Assembly (NCBI GenBank): GCA_022495005.1
Contig: JAGYXB010001793.1
Span: forward strand, 2,790,001 to 2,854,000
DNA length: 64,000 nt
Source of the DNA: Rhyacophila brunnea
Taxonomy: Eukaryota; Arthropoda; Insecta; Trichoptera; Rhyacophilidae
Direction of reading: 5' to 3'
Shown: piece by piece, positions 49,660-61,185 of the stretch
Layout of the letters: every line of letters starts with the position of its first letter
How positions within the stretch are numbered: the stretch's first letter is position 1
Translations under genes and position numbers: made by a program
Notes under the pieces: generated by a model
The model's database searches: none
Told to the model about the DNA's origin: nothing
Seen by the model: only the letters and a program-made list of their open reading frames with translations

Positions 49660-49873
49660 TTTCTTCAGAAAGAAAATTATGAATGTAACACCTTTAAAAG
49701 AATATGATGACCAAACAAAAATATTTTTCTTAGAAAAAAAAACATTGTTTTTTCATGATGAAAAAGGTAAAAAAAATGTTACTATTTTGTTTTATGTGCA
49801 TGAAAACTCAAACCACACACATTTCACTGTCCTAGTGGATGATCTTAACCTTAGAGGAATAGGTTCTACTTAG
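49660..49873 (+). CDS. Possible terminal coding exon, unknown protein
   Basis: A good acceptor, TTTTTCTTCAG, ends at about 49668 and is followed by a frame that stays open to a TAG stop (49871-49873). From the first ATG (49679) it is 64 residues: MNVTPLKEYDDQTKIFFLEK, then FFHDEKGKKNVTILFYVHEN and HTHFTVLVDDLN. The charged and hydrophobic pattern looks more protein-like than a random frame, but codon use is very AT-rich and the family is not recognised. It could be the last exon of a plus-strand gene or a transposon scrap. Confidence 0.22.
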
Positions 49874-50089
49874 ACTCGAGTAGTACAAAGCACATACCCG
49901 GACTTTAAAAGATGTCAGATTAAAGTCCCACTTAGTCTACATTTTTTATAGTATATGTTTCTAATATCTGAGGTTTTTCAAAATTAAGTATGTGAATAAT
50001 GCCAAATTAATGATTTTATATTAAATATATTAACATTTTTTTAATTGGTTGTGTTCCAAATTAGCGTTATTCTATTGATATTATTCGCC

Positions 50090-50400
50090 TATGGGAAAAT
50101 TTTATTCAGAGGACGAATTGTCTGGTGAAAAATTACCGCGAACTTAAATAATAACGCTTGACCAGAAATTTTTCAGAGGTCGGCACTTGGGACTGGTAAG
50201 AGAACGAATAAAAGAGCGAGCGGGGTGAAGAAAAAAAGCTCCGAGCTACAAACACTTCACACAACGGACCTTAAATTCGTCACAGTTTCAACAGCGGCGT
50301 GGCGAAATGAGGTCTACCGGGTGATTGCAATGATCATTGCGGAATGGCGAGATATTTTAAACATTAGTTTACGGTTACCCTATAAGAAAATCAAAGTCAA
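50090..50400. other. Higher-complexity block, candidate regulatory element
   Basis: Contains GAACGAATAAAAGAGCGAGC and TTTCAACAGCGGCGTGGCGA. A 74-codon frame is present but has no recognisable domain. Confidence 0.25.
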
Positions 50401-50669
50401 ACTACGATATTCTATGCAAATATTAACATATTCATTACACTATGCCTAAGACATTTATATATTTGGAATTCAATCTTCCAGTTACATAACGCTATATGTT
50501 ACAGAATTGTACCTATAAGTATTTATACGTCTATTAAAGGAACTGATATTCCCAGAATTATCTTGGTTCTTTTTGGTATTAAATTTTTCTTTTTGATCTA
50601 TGGTCCAACTTCTAATACCATAAAAGACTAGTCATAAATTTTTGTCTATTGCATTGCTTTATTTATAAC

Positions 50670-50890
50670 ATATGAACTCATATTCAACCGAGTCAGGCTT
50701 ATAATGTCGAGGGTCTCTGGTTTAAATTCATGTAGATTTTCAATGTGTGTTTGAACCTAGAGTATGAACATAATCGGTTGAGCTAGTGACTAAAATCCAT
50801 TTTTCGTATGAATAAAATTCTTTTAATATTATGTCCACCCCGTGAAGGCCTATATAAACTTCCTAGGATCGAATATGGTATATAGATAGT
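50670..50890 (+). repeat. tRNA-derived SINE, copy 4 (decayed)
   Basis: The head is decayed (CAACCGAGTCAGGCTTATAA, CTCTGGTTTAAATTCATG), but the body keeps TTTTCAATGTGTGTTTGAAC, GGTTGAGCTAGTGACTAAAA and CCACCCCGTGAAGGCCTATA, as in copy 1. Confidence 0.68.
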
Positions 50891-50941
50891 TTTTACTATT
50901 TTAAGAATTAAAATACTTGGGAAGTGTTTTAAAATAATATA

Positions 50942-52268
50942 CAGTAGAAGCTCAATGTATCGAATCTCGATATAACGGACTTATGATAAAACGGACAAAA
51001 TATCCGGTTGGATGTGAAAATTGTTAAATACATCAGCTGTTAATGGTAAAGATGTATATGTTACGCCGAATGTGTGAAATTGACTATTACATGAAATGGG
51101 CAAAATTTTACCTAAATCATGAAAAATGCAAGCCCATTGCCTTATTCATGAATTAGGCAAAATATTTGCTAAGTGCGTAAATTCGGCAGTAATTTTTCTG
51201 CCTAGTTCATGCATTGGACAAATTAGATTTGCAACTAAACCAAATGTGTCAAATGCTCATGCATCGGTCAAAGTAGATGGTCGCGCTCCGGTGGTGTTTT
51301 TTGTAACTAATCAAAGTAACCAAATGTGTAAAATGTCATTGATTATATTATAAAAAATATACCAATCAATAACTACAATGACATTAATATCCATTTACTA
51401 TGCCCAAAAAAAATCTAGAACTATAATATGATAACGGAAGAATTTTATTAAAAGGTATTTCCGCGATTTGATTCGTGCTTGGGTATCAATCGTGCAATGG
51501 TTGATTGTTTGTTTGTGATAGTATGATTTGAAAGTTTGTTGACACTTGTTAGCTATCCTCAAAATGGACATTTAATTGAATTCAGAATTACAAACAACCT
51601 TAGCTAATAATAATAATATTATATTATGTAACTTATGTAAGTATATTATATAACTAATAAAACCATCCGTATTAAATTTACTTTTTTCTACTGTCATGTT
51701 GATAAGAATTCCATACCCTGGCGAATTCACACACTCAGCAGATAATTTACCTAATTCATGAATAAGGCAACGGGCTTGACTATTACATGAATTAGGCAAA
51801 ATTTTGCCCATTTCATTTAATAGTCAATTTCGCACATTCGGCGTAACATATACAACGAAGTATCACCGCTTGTAAACAATATTCTGCGCATGAAAATCTA
51901 ATAAGATTTAAATCCATTAGAATTCAAATTTAAATTCCAGCAAGTATCTTCGGTCGATAGTATTACTAATAATATTTATTGACTATTCGTCAGATAACGA
52001 AATTCAAATACTTATAATACACGCATTTTCGTAATTTTAGAAAATTGATTATAAAAAACAGCAGACTTCAAAGGCGCAAACAAAACTTGATTCTGTTTCC
52101 AAGCGCGTTGATATCGAACATAAACGTTACTGAACAACGGGTGTGTCTGGATATATTATCCGATGAAAACGAATAAACAAGGTCATGTTTGTATTTTTAT
52201 ATAACGGACTTTCGGCTTTAACGGACACTCCTTCACCCGCATTAGTCCGTTATATCGACGTTCTACTC
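50942..52268. mobile_element. pogo-like MITE (outer element of a nested pair)
   Basis: Starts CAGTAGAAGCTCAATG and CTCGATATAACGGACTTATG; ends, reversed, GAGTAGAACGTCGATATAAC, then GGACTAATG. CAGTAGAACcTCGATATAACGG is the usual end of pogo/Tigger-type elements of the Tc1-mariner superfamily. TA lies on both sides (50940-50941 and 52269-52270), as expected. No transposase frame is visible. Removing the inner element (51059-51848) leaves about 535 bp, an ordinary MITE length. Confidence 0.72.
51059..51848. mobile_element. MITE with long inverted repeats nested in the pogo-like MITE
   Basis: Ends are TGTTACGCCGAATGTGTGAA and, reversed, TGTTACGCCGAATGTGCGAA, and similarity between the arms continues for about 125 bp. 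Each arm repeats TTCATGAATTAGGCAAA-type units, themselves partly palindromic. TA can be read on both sides. The centre (about 51190-51700) includes a single-copy part. Open frames on the two strands (51126-51353 and 51572-51811) encode near-identical peptides such as CLIHELGK only because the arms are inverted copies. Confidence 0.78.
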
Positions 52269-52269
52269 T

Positions 52270-54690
52270 ACAATATTACTTTATAAGGCACACACAAGAA
52301 TTACTATATTTGGTGATTTGCCTTTTAATCATAACTAATTTATAAATATTTACCAAATATTTTATTTGAAAACTGCTTTAAATGCAACTGTTGATTCCGT
52401 TTTATTAAAAATAAACATATTCGTTACAAATCTGCTCATTTTCAAGATTTTATAATTCATGGCCAGACACATCAAATGAACCATACAAAACACCTACAAA
52501 AGGCTTATAACGTGCAAAGTCGCATACTCATTGTGGCACGAATGCTTTCAAAATACGTTTATTATAAATTTGCCTTTAACGGGAATACATTCATGTCCAG
52601 TCGAGTCAGAATCAGCAGTGGATTCAGTCGCCTATGGGGAAACAATATTATATGTAGACATTTACAGAGTGATTCTTATAACATTTCAAAAACTGTGTTT
52701 GAATTATTTAAAAACGTTATTATTTAGCCTTAAAGAAAAACTATAATGGAAAAGAATGTTTTAATTACTATCCAATAATATTTTTTTTAGTCAATAAATT
52801 ATTTTAAATGTATCACAGATGAAATAAAATATACAAACGACCGGAATTCTTATAAGAAATGAAGTCTTCAAGTTCATTTGCATCTGTACAATTCTGCATT
52901 ATTGTACCATAATGCACATTACTTGAATGCATTCACAATTGCAGAAATGAGAAACGTTTTTACTTTTTTCAACACTTCGTGATATTTTTTAAAAAGTAGT
53001 TACTAATCGATGGTTATTCTACAACTTAAATAGATATAGGTATTATATTTTTCTGAGCATATGGTAGACATAATGTCGAATGATAGTTACTGTCGTAAAA
53101 CTTGAAATGTTCGTTATAAATCAATATGCATTTGAAAATACATGCTGATCTCCGTCGTTAGTTTTCATACGTTTATCCTTTACGGACCCGTGCATTTTAT
53201 TCACAATCAGCTGCTGCATATCAAGGAATCATGTATATGTTCAAGCATTGCTTAATTTCTATAATTTTAACATAACATGAAAATTCAAACAAATAAATTT
53301 TACTGAGCATCTTTTCAAATGAAAATTATTTATGGTCACGAATTTCCAAAAGCATACGTTTCCTGCGTGGGCATTTTCAGTAAAAAGTAATTTTTCAGAG
53401 TTCATATTTTATTTTAAAGATATTATTTGTGCAATGAGTTTTTTTCACTGCATTTTTTAAAATCTGTAATTTTAATTATTGTGCACCACCAAATGCTGAC
53501 AGCAGTAGAGCAAAGTCATAAAAAAGGCTATCAGTTGGTTAAATCATCTTCAGTTAAGTACCGACGAAAAAACTACATTTTTTAAATAAATTAATGCAAA
53601 ATTGAAAATAATTTAACCGAATACTTTTTAACTTACGTACAAATGTTAAAGTTTTTCATAATATAAAATTATATATCTACACTGCACTTTAGTATTTTGT
53701 CTAATGAATATACATTTATTTTAGTTTACGAAAATTGAATTACTGCAATGCCACACACGGTATGCGAGCATTTAAAGTTTTTATCGACACTACAGAACAA
53801 TAACTGCTTACAGTTGTTATTCGATTCTCAAATAAATGTTATTTGAAAATCGATTAAATTTGCCTTGTGCATTTAAAGCCTCCATTATAACTACAACATG
53901 TTTTTTACACTATAAAATAATATTGATTTTTTCACACAAGAAAAGTTACGTCTTTCAAAATACAACTAACATGAATTTAAGCAGCTGAATATTTGATAAA
54001 ATCAAAATAAATATAATAAATTGTAAAATTTTGGATACGCAATGAAATCAGTATCCAAATTATCACACCACTATTAATATTACTTTAATATGTGACTGCC
54101 AAAATTAGTACCAAGGAATAAATCAACATGTAGACTTTAATATAATTTATATTAGGTATCATTTTGATATATGGATACATTGTCCCATTGACTGCTAATA
54201 ATTGACATACTCAGTGTATTGGACCCTTAAATTTACACACAGAGGAGTAGAAATTTGTAGGGTTTGAATACGGCTGTTTACCAATTACATCCGTCGGTTG
54301 TCTTGGACAAACAGAAGTATGGTAAGAAACTTTACTCTAGTCCAAAAATGGTTTATTTTGGGGAGTGTTTTAGGTCAAAATGGCAGAACATTGTTAAAGT
54401 GAAGTGACTAAGTGAAGGGATTTTCTTAAAAACTATAGCGTTCAACATAAAACTTGCGAAGGATAGGAAAAATTGAAAAAAGCTGATCCAAAAATTCATT
54501 GTACCTATTTCAGAACAATCACCTATTGTGAGGGTGACGACGAGGATGACGGCATCATATAATTAAGAGAGAAAGTCTTTTTTCATCTGGACTCGACCAA
54601 AGTAATAAGACAAATAATAATCAGAAAATTAATAATATTAACTGATAGACTTGATGGAATTTTAATTTAAATTGTAATTGATTAAATTGC
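52270..54690. other. AT-rich non-coding sequence
   Basis: I see no gene, RNA or repeat boundary here. Confidence 0.45.
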
Positions 54691-54707
54691 CTTTCAGCAT
54701 CTTTAGG

Positions 54708-54800
54708 CACTATGCGCTGTCACCAATAGTAAATACACGCAGACACAGAATACGGTTAATTCTCGTTTATATAACAAATTAATATAATAACAGAACGTGA
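54708..54800 (+). repeat. Unnamed dispersed repeat, copy 2
   Basis: CACTATGCGCTGTCACCAAT, GAATACGGTTAATTCTCGTT and ATATAACAAATTAATATAAT align with 18190-18285. No termini were identified. Confidence 0.55.
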
Positions 54801-56119
54801 AAACCCTATTACTAATACCAGAAGCATGTATAAACTAGTGTTGGAAATGTATTTGGTAAAACTTGATAGCAGGGAAACAGGAATCAGGATCACAAAAAAT
54901 ACCCAGCTTAAATAGTAAAAAAACTTCAATCAATCAGAGTTTAAATAAAAATTGATTAACTTACTAGTCCTGAAAAATTATGTAAGTACAAACCTTTATA
55001 ACTAAAGTGTTGAAGAAATAAACTTTCTGATTTGCTCCCAGTATAATTTTTTAAAGAGTGCTTCTTTACATAAATACCCATATGATGTGAATATGTGACG
55101 GGTTACCAGGATTTGTGGTCAGTTTCGGAATAAACTAATGTATTTGTATCAAAAGCATAACTTCAAAATATTGATTGAATACTTACTCAATGAATTATCA
55201 CGATTTTGTAATACACTTATATATATAGTACATACTGTGTTCATTTTTAGAACCAAAATGGTCGAATGTTCTTTAGATTGATGAAATAAATATTTTGAAA
55301 AATAATACGTTTGTGTCAGTGTGTTTAAATACATTAATTCAGTTCAGTAGTAGTGTATTGAAATTAATTATAACGATAATACTTTAAATTCAGTGTGAGG
55401 TTATTCGGAGAAAGAGATTATGGAAGTATTCCGTAAGTATGAGAGATATTAAAAATGCAAACAAAAAAATTTCACAGTGAGTAAGCAAATTTCGTCTAGT
55501 CGTTTATTTAAAACAACGGCCCATATTTGAACGTGTTCTGTTGTAATATCTAAAATAAGCATGAACATTTTTTTATAAGCAATCTCCATATTTGATTTTT
55601 TCCCTAAGGGCAAAAGAACAGTTAGTCGGTAGAGAGTTGTATGGCGCGGTTGTCTATAGAATTTTTCAATAACAATGTTGAGCGATATATTATTATTATT
55701 TAGATCACAGAACAATTATCATGATAAACTATTTCAATGATTTATTAACGGCAATATTTCAGTAATGTACTAACAGTATCTATTAGACGTTTAAATAGAT
55801 TTGCCAATCATTAATACATGCGAATACCAATTATACATGCAAACAAAATGCGAATTAAAAAAATAAATGAAAGCTTTTAATTAAAATATGAAAAGGCGAT
55901 AAAAGTAATACAACCTAATAAAACTAAGTAAGCCTACTCTAGTGAGTGTAGTGTAACTTAGAACATTTATCGACGGAATTACGAATTAAAAAGAAAATTG
56001 TTTTAATTAGTCAATAAATACGTAGGTATTAATAATAGGTAGATACCAAAGTAGCACAACACTTCACCTTAGTTTAGTAAGAAAATATTTAGTTATTATT
56101 ATTATTATAAGGCTCTTAA

Positions 56120-56481
56120 GAGCATACTTCAGTGAAACGGCAAATAATTTTCAACCTATAGGTGCGACGAAATTTCGGACTGGCTGCCAATCGGAGAGCG
56201 AAAGTCGAGCTCTGAACACGCCAATTTGTTTTGTGATGGCAACGGAGGAATTAATTCTTAAATGGTGTAAAGATGACTAAAAAACGTTACCCATTTACTT
56301 GAAAAAGAAAACAAATCAATGAATATATTATTATTATTAGTAATAGAACAATAAACATAACATTAAATGGACGCATGACTTTTTATGACAAATTATGTTT
56401 TGTTCTGCACACGTCATTTGCACAATCTTCGCGTCGCGTAGTCAGAATCGTTTTAGACCGTGCCCCAGCTGAAGTATAGCC
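56120..56481 (+). mobile_element. TTAA-flanked MITE, copy 3 (short form)
   Basis: Flanked by TTAA at 56116-56119 and 56482-56485. Begins GAGCATACTTCAGTGAAACG and ends, reversed, GGCTATACTTCAGCTGGGGC. The interior matches copy 1 and has the same internal deletion. It is immediately followed by a LINE tail. Confidence 0.83.
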
Positions 56482-56504
56482 TTAAATAAATAGGCGAAGG
56501 AGTG

Positions 56505-56830
56505 GAAGGTAATTGATACTTTCGAAATGTGGTGTTGGGGCCGAATGCTTCGTATATCTTGGACAGAGCACAGGAAGAACCAGTCAATTATCCAGAGACT
56601 ACAGATGAAGCAACTGCTCTCGACAATATGTCTAAGACGCATTCTGCAGTTTTTTGGACATATTGTTTGGCATGGACTGGATAACGTGGTGATTTTATGT
56701 AGCTTCTAGGACATCGGCGACCGAGTGAAGGAGCTGACTGGGGGTAGCATTCGCTCTACCCTGAGAGAAACAGAGGATTTAAATGAGTGGAAAGTTTCGT
56801 CGCTCAAAAGATGACAAAATTCCAAGGTGG
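56505..56830 (+). pseudogene. LINE ORF2 C-terminal fragment
   Basis: The first frame reads FEMWCWGRMLRISWTEHRKN, then QRLQMKQLLSTICLRRILQF and FGHIVWHGLDN, a standard post-reverse-transcriptase block (FEMWCWRRMLRIxWTxxxxN, then FGHIxRR). After a break near 56705 the reading shifts to DRVKELTGGSIRSTLRETED followed by LNEW, the block that precedes the C-terminus. The GKRxRGRxPxRW linker is mostly deleted between them. A TA microsatellite (56868-56892) follows. Dead copy of the same general type as the 39.3 kb relic. Confidence 0.78.
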
Positions 56831-56867
56831 TCATTATCCTCAGCCATGATATTGGTCATATTTCAAT

Positions 56868-56869
56868 AC

Positions 56870-56892
<23 letters not shown>
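56868..56892. repeat. TA microsatellite
   Basis: Uninterrupted TA run just beyond the LINE tail; it may mark the decayed 3' tail. Confidence 0.85.
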
Positions 56893-56894
<2 letters not shown>

Positions 56895-56900
<6 letters not shown>

Positions 56901-58230
56901 GATTTAACAAAGCTGTCCTTCTATTAGCGGAATGTGAAATACCCCAGTTATCGTATTTGTTAAGATTAAATTATCGATACACAGATCGGTAACGTAAACT
57001 TAAAAGATATAGGTAACGTATGTTTCTGAGATTTAAAAAAAATAGGTTTAGTTAAATAAATAGATGTAATGTTTCTATACAGAAGTCATGATATTCGTTA
57101 ATGCTACAAGTTATAGTGCTATTTTTTCATAGCGGACAATTTATCATAATATGAGTCTGCTAGTCGATGTAAATATTGTAAATGGTATAGTAAAATGTTA
57201 CCTTGTTTTCAATCGATATACTTATGGTCCAGAATTAAAACCATTTAGACCCCATCGATTTTATATGAAACATCTTTGTTCATAGCAGTTACTGTTGATT
57301 GAAATAAATGTTGGAAATATTGAATTTTATAGTAAATCATTCGTTGAGTGTGAACTTGATACGTCACCCGGTTAACAATAAACTAAAAAATGTAAGTACG
57401 CATAAAAAATACTCAATCGTTGTATCTGTATACCTACATATAATCTATCAAAATACCCACGCGATAAGAATATATATAGCCTTTTCGTTTGACTGTAAAG
57501 AATCCATCTCGAAAAGTACGTTCGTCGGACGTTCTTGATTTAAATTAAAAACGTTTTTATTGAGCATGGAGTCTTGGCAGTGGCATGAGCGGGATATATG
57601 TCCAGTAGGGTGTAGATTTACCAAAATAGTACCTAGAAAAGTTTCATCTACATATATTTACTTTGTATTTTAAACTGTTGTATTAAATGACATGTTTAAA
57701 TCGCACATACGTATCTAATATTATAATATGAGTACACTGGAGTGAATATAGTAAAATAGGGATTATTTCTCAGATAAATCCTGCAAGTAGGTACAGCAGA
57801 ATGCAAAGTGTATAACACTTATTTTCATACAAGGCATACACACAAAAATACAATCATAAAGAGATCTTACAACCTGAAGAATTGGGAAGGAGATAAGAAG
57901 TAGGTATTACCTACTGTAACTTCTGGAATGATATCATGTAGCCATTGAAGACTTGTCAAGACAAAAAAGCTATGTAATATATATCTTGAATTTAAAAAAT
58001 CTGGTTATATTTATGTACCTACAATCGACAAACATTTGATCTTTAATCAAAATATATTAAAAAAAGCAAGTATTATTGGTTATTTTTGAGATATTTATTG
58101 TCGGATAGCCCAAGATTAGAGTGAAGTTTCTGATCGGGATTTCTCATTTTGAGAATTTTCGAATTCAAGATAACCGGTTTTCTATGAATTGGTCCTATTT
58201 CTAGTACAGATATTTAAATATTGTTTAGAA
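56895..58230. other. AT-rich non-coding sequence
   Basis: No gene or repeat boundary is visible. Confidence 0.45.
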
Positions 58231-58237
58231 GTAGGTA

Positions 58238-58560
58238 GTGCATTATTTTTTTAAGACATTCAAACAATATGAAGAAGGCGCTCAGAAATACGTCAGAAGG
58301 TGGTTTTTACCCTTCGCCGTGCACGCTACTGAGTCTTGGGTAGGTACCTACTGCGGCCGGACAAAAAACGTAATAAGTTTTGCATTACTGTATGAATTTT
58401 TCGCCAAACACTATTCGGATGCGGGAGAGGAGTATAAAAAAAGTGCAAGACATTCTCTGAGCGTATTCGATAGACTGTCCCGTTCCGTGTTTGTATTACC
58501 AATTTGGCATTAACGAGAAATAAATTGACGAAAATTCGCGTTTACCGTTGGAGATGTTGG
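58238..58560 (+). other. Higher-complexity block with a 91-codon open frame
   Basis: The frame MHYFFKTFKQYEEGAQKYVR, then RWFLPFAVHATESWVGTYCG, is open for 91 codons to 58513 and is GC-richer than its flanks. No domain or clear splice sites are seen; GGTAGGTACC inside it is a common simple motif of this genome. It may be a conserved non-coding block or an unrecognised exon. Confidence 0.2.
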
Positions 58561-58754
58561 AAAACGTCACGGCCAATCCAAATTTATTTCAGGAGTAGCT
58601 TATATACTCATCAATGTACCTACCTATCGAGATTGAGTAATATCGCAAAATGAGGATCAGTCACATTCAAATACTTTGTAAATCGTAACACCATGATGTC
58701 GAAATACAAATGTCTCTCATTGAATATTATTTATTTTTAAATTTAATGTACATT

Positions 58755-58815
58755 TTAAGTAGCACACTGCTACAAAGTTGCAGGTCTCCGGTTCGAAATC
58801 CAATGTGTGAATGTC
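58755..58815 (+). repeat. Possible decayed tRNA-like SINE head
   Basis: AGTAGCACACTGCTACAAAG followed by CTCCGGTTCGAAATCCAA gives a B box-like GGTTCGAAATCC with one inserted base. No body match was found. Confidence 0.3.
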
Positions 58816-58872
58816 ATATCATAATATATCAAGTGATTGTCTAATAATTTTATCTAGAGATAAAAGATATAA

Positions 58873-61180
58873 TCTAAAATATAAAAATTAATATTTGTGT
58901 GTTTGTTTGTTCGTATTTGATGCGCAGCCATACCGTTCATCCGATTGCGATAAAACTTTGTAAACTTATTGCTTGCACTTGCGAGAAGAGTATAGGCTAT
59001 ACTAATATATAAAAATGAATGTATGTCTGTCTGTATGTCTGTCCCGTATGCGTTCCTATACCATTCATCCGATTGCAATGAAATTTTGGTAAGTGGTTGC
59101 ATGCACACCGATGAAGGTTTCTGAATTAGAAAAATCATCATTTTCTTCTTCTTCTTCATTATATTTTCTTTTATTCGTATGGTTCCTATACCATTCATCC
59201 GATTGCAATGAAATTTTGGTAAGTGGTTGTATGCACACTCATGAAGGTTTCTGAATTAGAAAAATCATCATCTTCTTCTCCTTCTTCATTCTATCTTCTT
59301 TTATTCGTATGGTCCCTATACCATTCATCCGATTGCAATGAAACCTTCGTCAGTTGTTGTGGTAACACCCGCAATGGTTTTTGAATTAGTACAACCATCT
59401 TCTTTTTCTTCTTCTTCTTCTTCTATTCTATATTCTTCTATTCGTATGCGAGAAGAGTATAGGCTATTTATACTAATATATAAAAATGAATGTCTGTCTG
59501 TCTGTATGTCTGTGTGTCTGTCCTGTATGCGTTCCTATACCATTCATCCGATTGCGATGAAATTTTGGTAAGTGGTTGTATGCACACCCATGAAGGTTTC
59601 TGAATTAGAAAAATCATCATCTTCTTCTTCTTCTTCATTCTATTTTCTTTTATTCGTATGGTTCCTATACCATTCATCCGATTGCAATGAAATTTTGGTA
59701 AGTGGTTGCATGCACACCCATGAAGGTTTCCGAATTAGAAAAATCATCATTTTTTTCTTCTTCTTCATTATATTTTTTTTTATTCGTATGGTTCCTATAC
59801 CATTCATCCGATTGCAATGAAATTTTGGTAAGTGGTTGTATGCACACCCATAAAGGTTTCTAAATTAGAAAAATCATCTTCTTCTTCTTCTTCATTCTAT
59901 CTTCTTTTATTCGTATGATCCCTATACCATTCATCCGATTGCAATGAAACCTTCGTCAGTTGTTGTGGTAACACCCGCAATGGTTTTTGAATTAGTACAA
60001 CCATCTTCTTTTTCTTCTTCTTCTTCTTCTATTCTATATTCTTCTATTCGTATGCGAGAAGAGTATAGGCTATTTATACTAATATATAAAAATGAATGTC
60101 TGTCTGTCTGTATGTCTGTCTGTCTGTGTGTCTGTCCCGTATGCGTTCCTATACCATTCATCTGATTGCAATGAAATTTTGGTAAGTGGTTGCATGCACA
60201 CTTATGAAGGTTTCTGAATTAGAAAAATCATCATCTTCTTCTTCTTCTTCATTATATCTTATTTTATTCGTATGGTTCCTATACCATTCATCCGATTGCA
60301 ATAAAATTTTCGTCAGTAATTGTGCCAACACCCGCGAAGGTTTCTGAATTAGTACAACCATCTCCTTCTTCTATTCTATCTTCTATTCGTATGCGTTCCT
60401 ATACCATTCATCCGATTGCAATGAAATTTTGATCACTGTGAAGTGTTGTGCTCACGCCGCAAAGGTTTCTGAATTGTTACAACTATTTTCTTTTTCTTCT
60501 ATTCTATCTTCTTCTATTTGTATGCGTTCTTATACCATTCATCCGATTGCGATGAAATTTTGACCAGTTGTTGTGAGCACGCCCGCGAAGAGTTCTGAAT
60601 TAGTACAATCATCTTTTTCTTCTTCTATTTGTATGCGTTCTTATGCCATTCATCCGATTGTGATGAAATTTTGACCAGTTGTTGTGCGCACGCCCCGCAA
60701 AGGTTTCTGAATTAGTTCAACCATCTTTTTATTCTTCTATTTGTATGCGTTCTTATGCCATTCATCCGATTGTGATGAAATTTTGACCAGTTGTTGTTCG
60801 CATGCCCACGAAGATTTCTGAATTAGAAAATCATCTTCTTCTACTATTCGTATGCGGTCCTATCCCATTCATCCGATTGCGATGAAACTTTTGTCAGTTG
60901 TGTGCGCACACCTACGAAGGTTTCTAAATTATTATTATATAACATACAAAGTTTGTTGTTTGTTTGTTCCATCCATTTTTTTTTTTTACTACATATTAAT
61001 AACATTAATAACGTTTTCATATTTTGGATTCGATTTTAATTTAGTGTTCTTATGTTTGACCTTTACTCCTATTAGAATTATTTTCATATTTAAAAAATAA
61101 TTACCTTTTATTATTTTTCAAATATCTAACATAAATATAACCACGAAGCGACCCTGTGCGAAGCCGGGTACTTCAGCTAG
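58873..61180 (+). mobile_element. Non-autonomous Helitron with internal ~130-bp repeats
   Basis: The 3' end is GTGCGAAGCCGGGTACTTCA then GCTAG, with CTAG at 61177-61180 followed by T, the expected Helitron terminus and insertion context. The 5' end is likely TCTAAAATATAAAAATTAA (58873), the usual TC start. The interior has 15 units carrying CCATTCATCCGATTGCAATG, spaced about 107-227 bp and mostly near 130 bp, each followed by AAATTTTG, an AGGTTTCTGAATTAG motif and a CTT-rich run. TCTG arrays occur at about 59027, 59492 and 60099. A segment of about 605 bp is duplicated (59324-59930 against 59930-60290). No Rep/helicase frame is present. Open frames beginning MNGIGTIRIKE on the minus strand are repeat artefacts. 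Confidence 0.85.
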
Positions 61181-61185
61181 TAATA

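Noticed and set aside
51126..51811. Two frames encoding near-identical CLIHELGK-type peptides on opposite strands
   Set aside because: The similarity comes from the MITE inverted arms, not from two genes.
58854..60361. Several minus-strand frames beginning MNGIGTIRIKE
   Set aside because: They are translations of the reversed Helitron repeat unit and recur with it; no domain is encoded.
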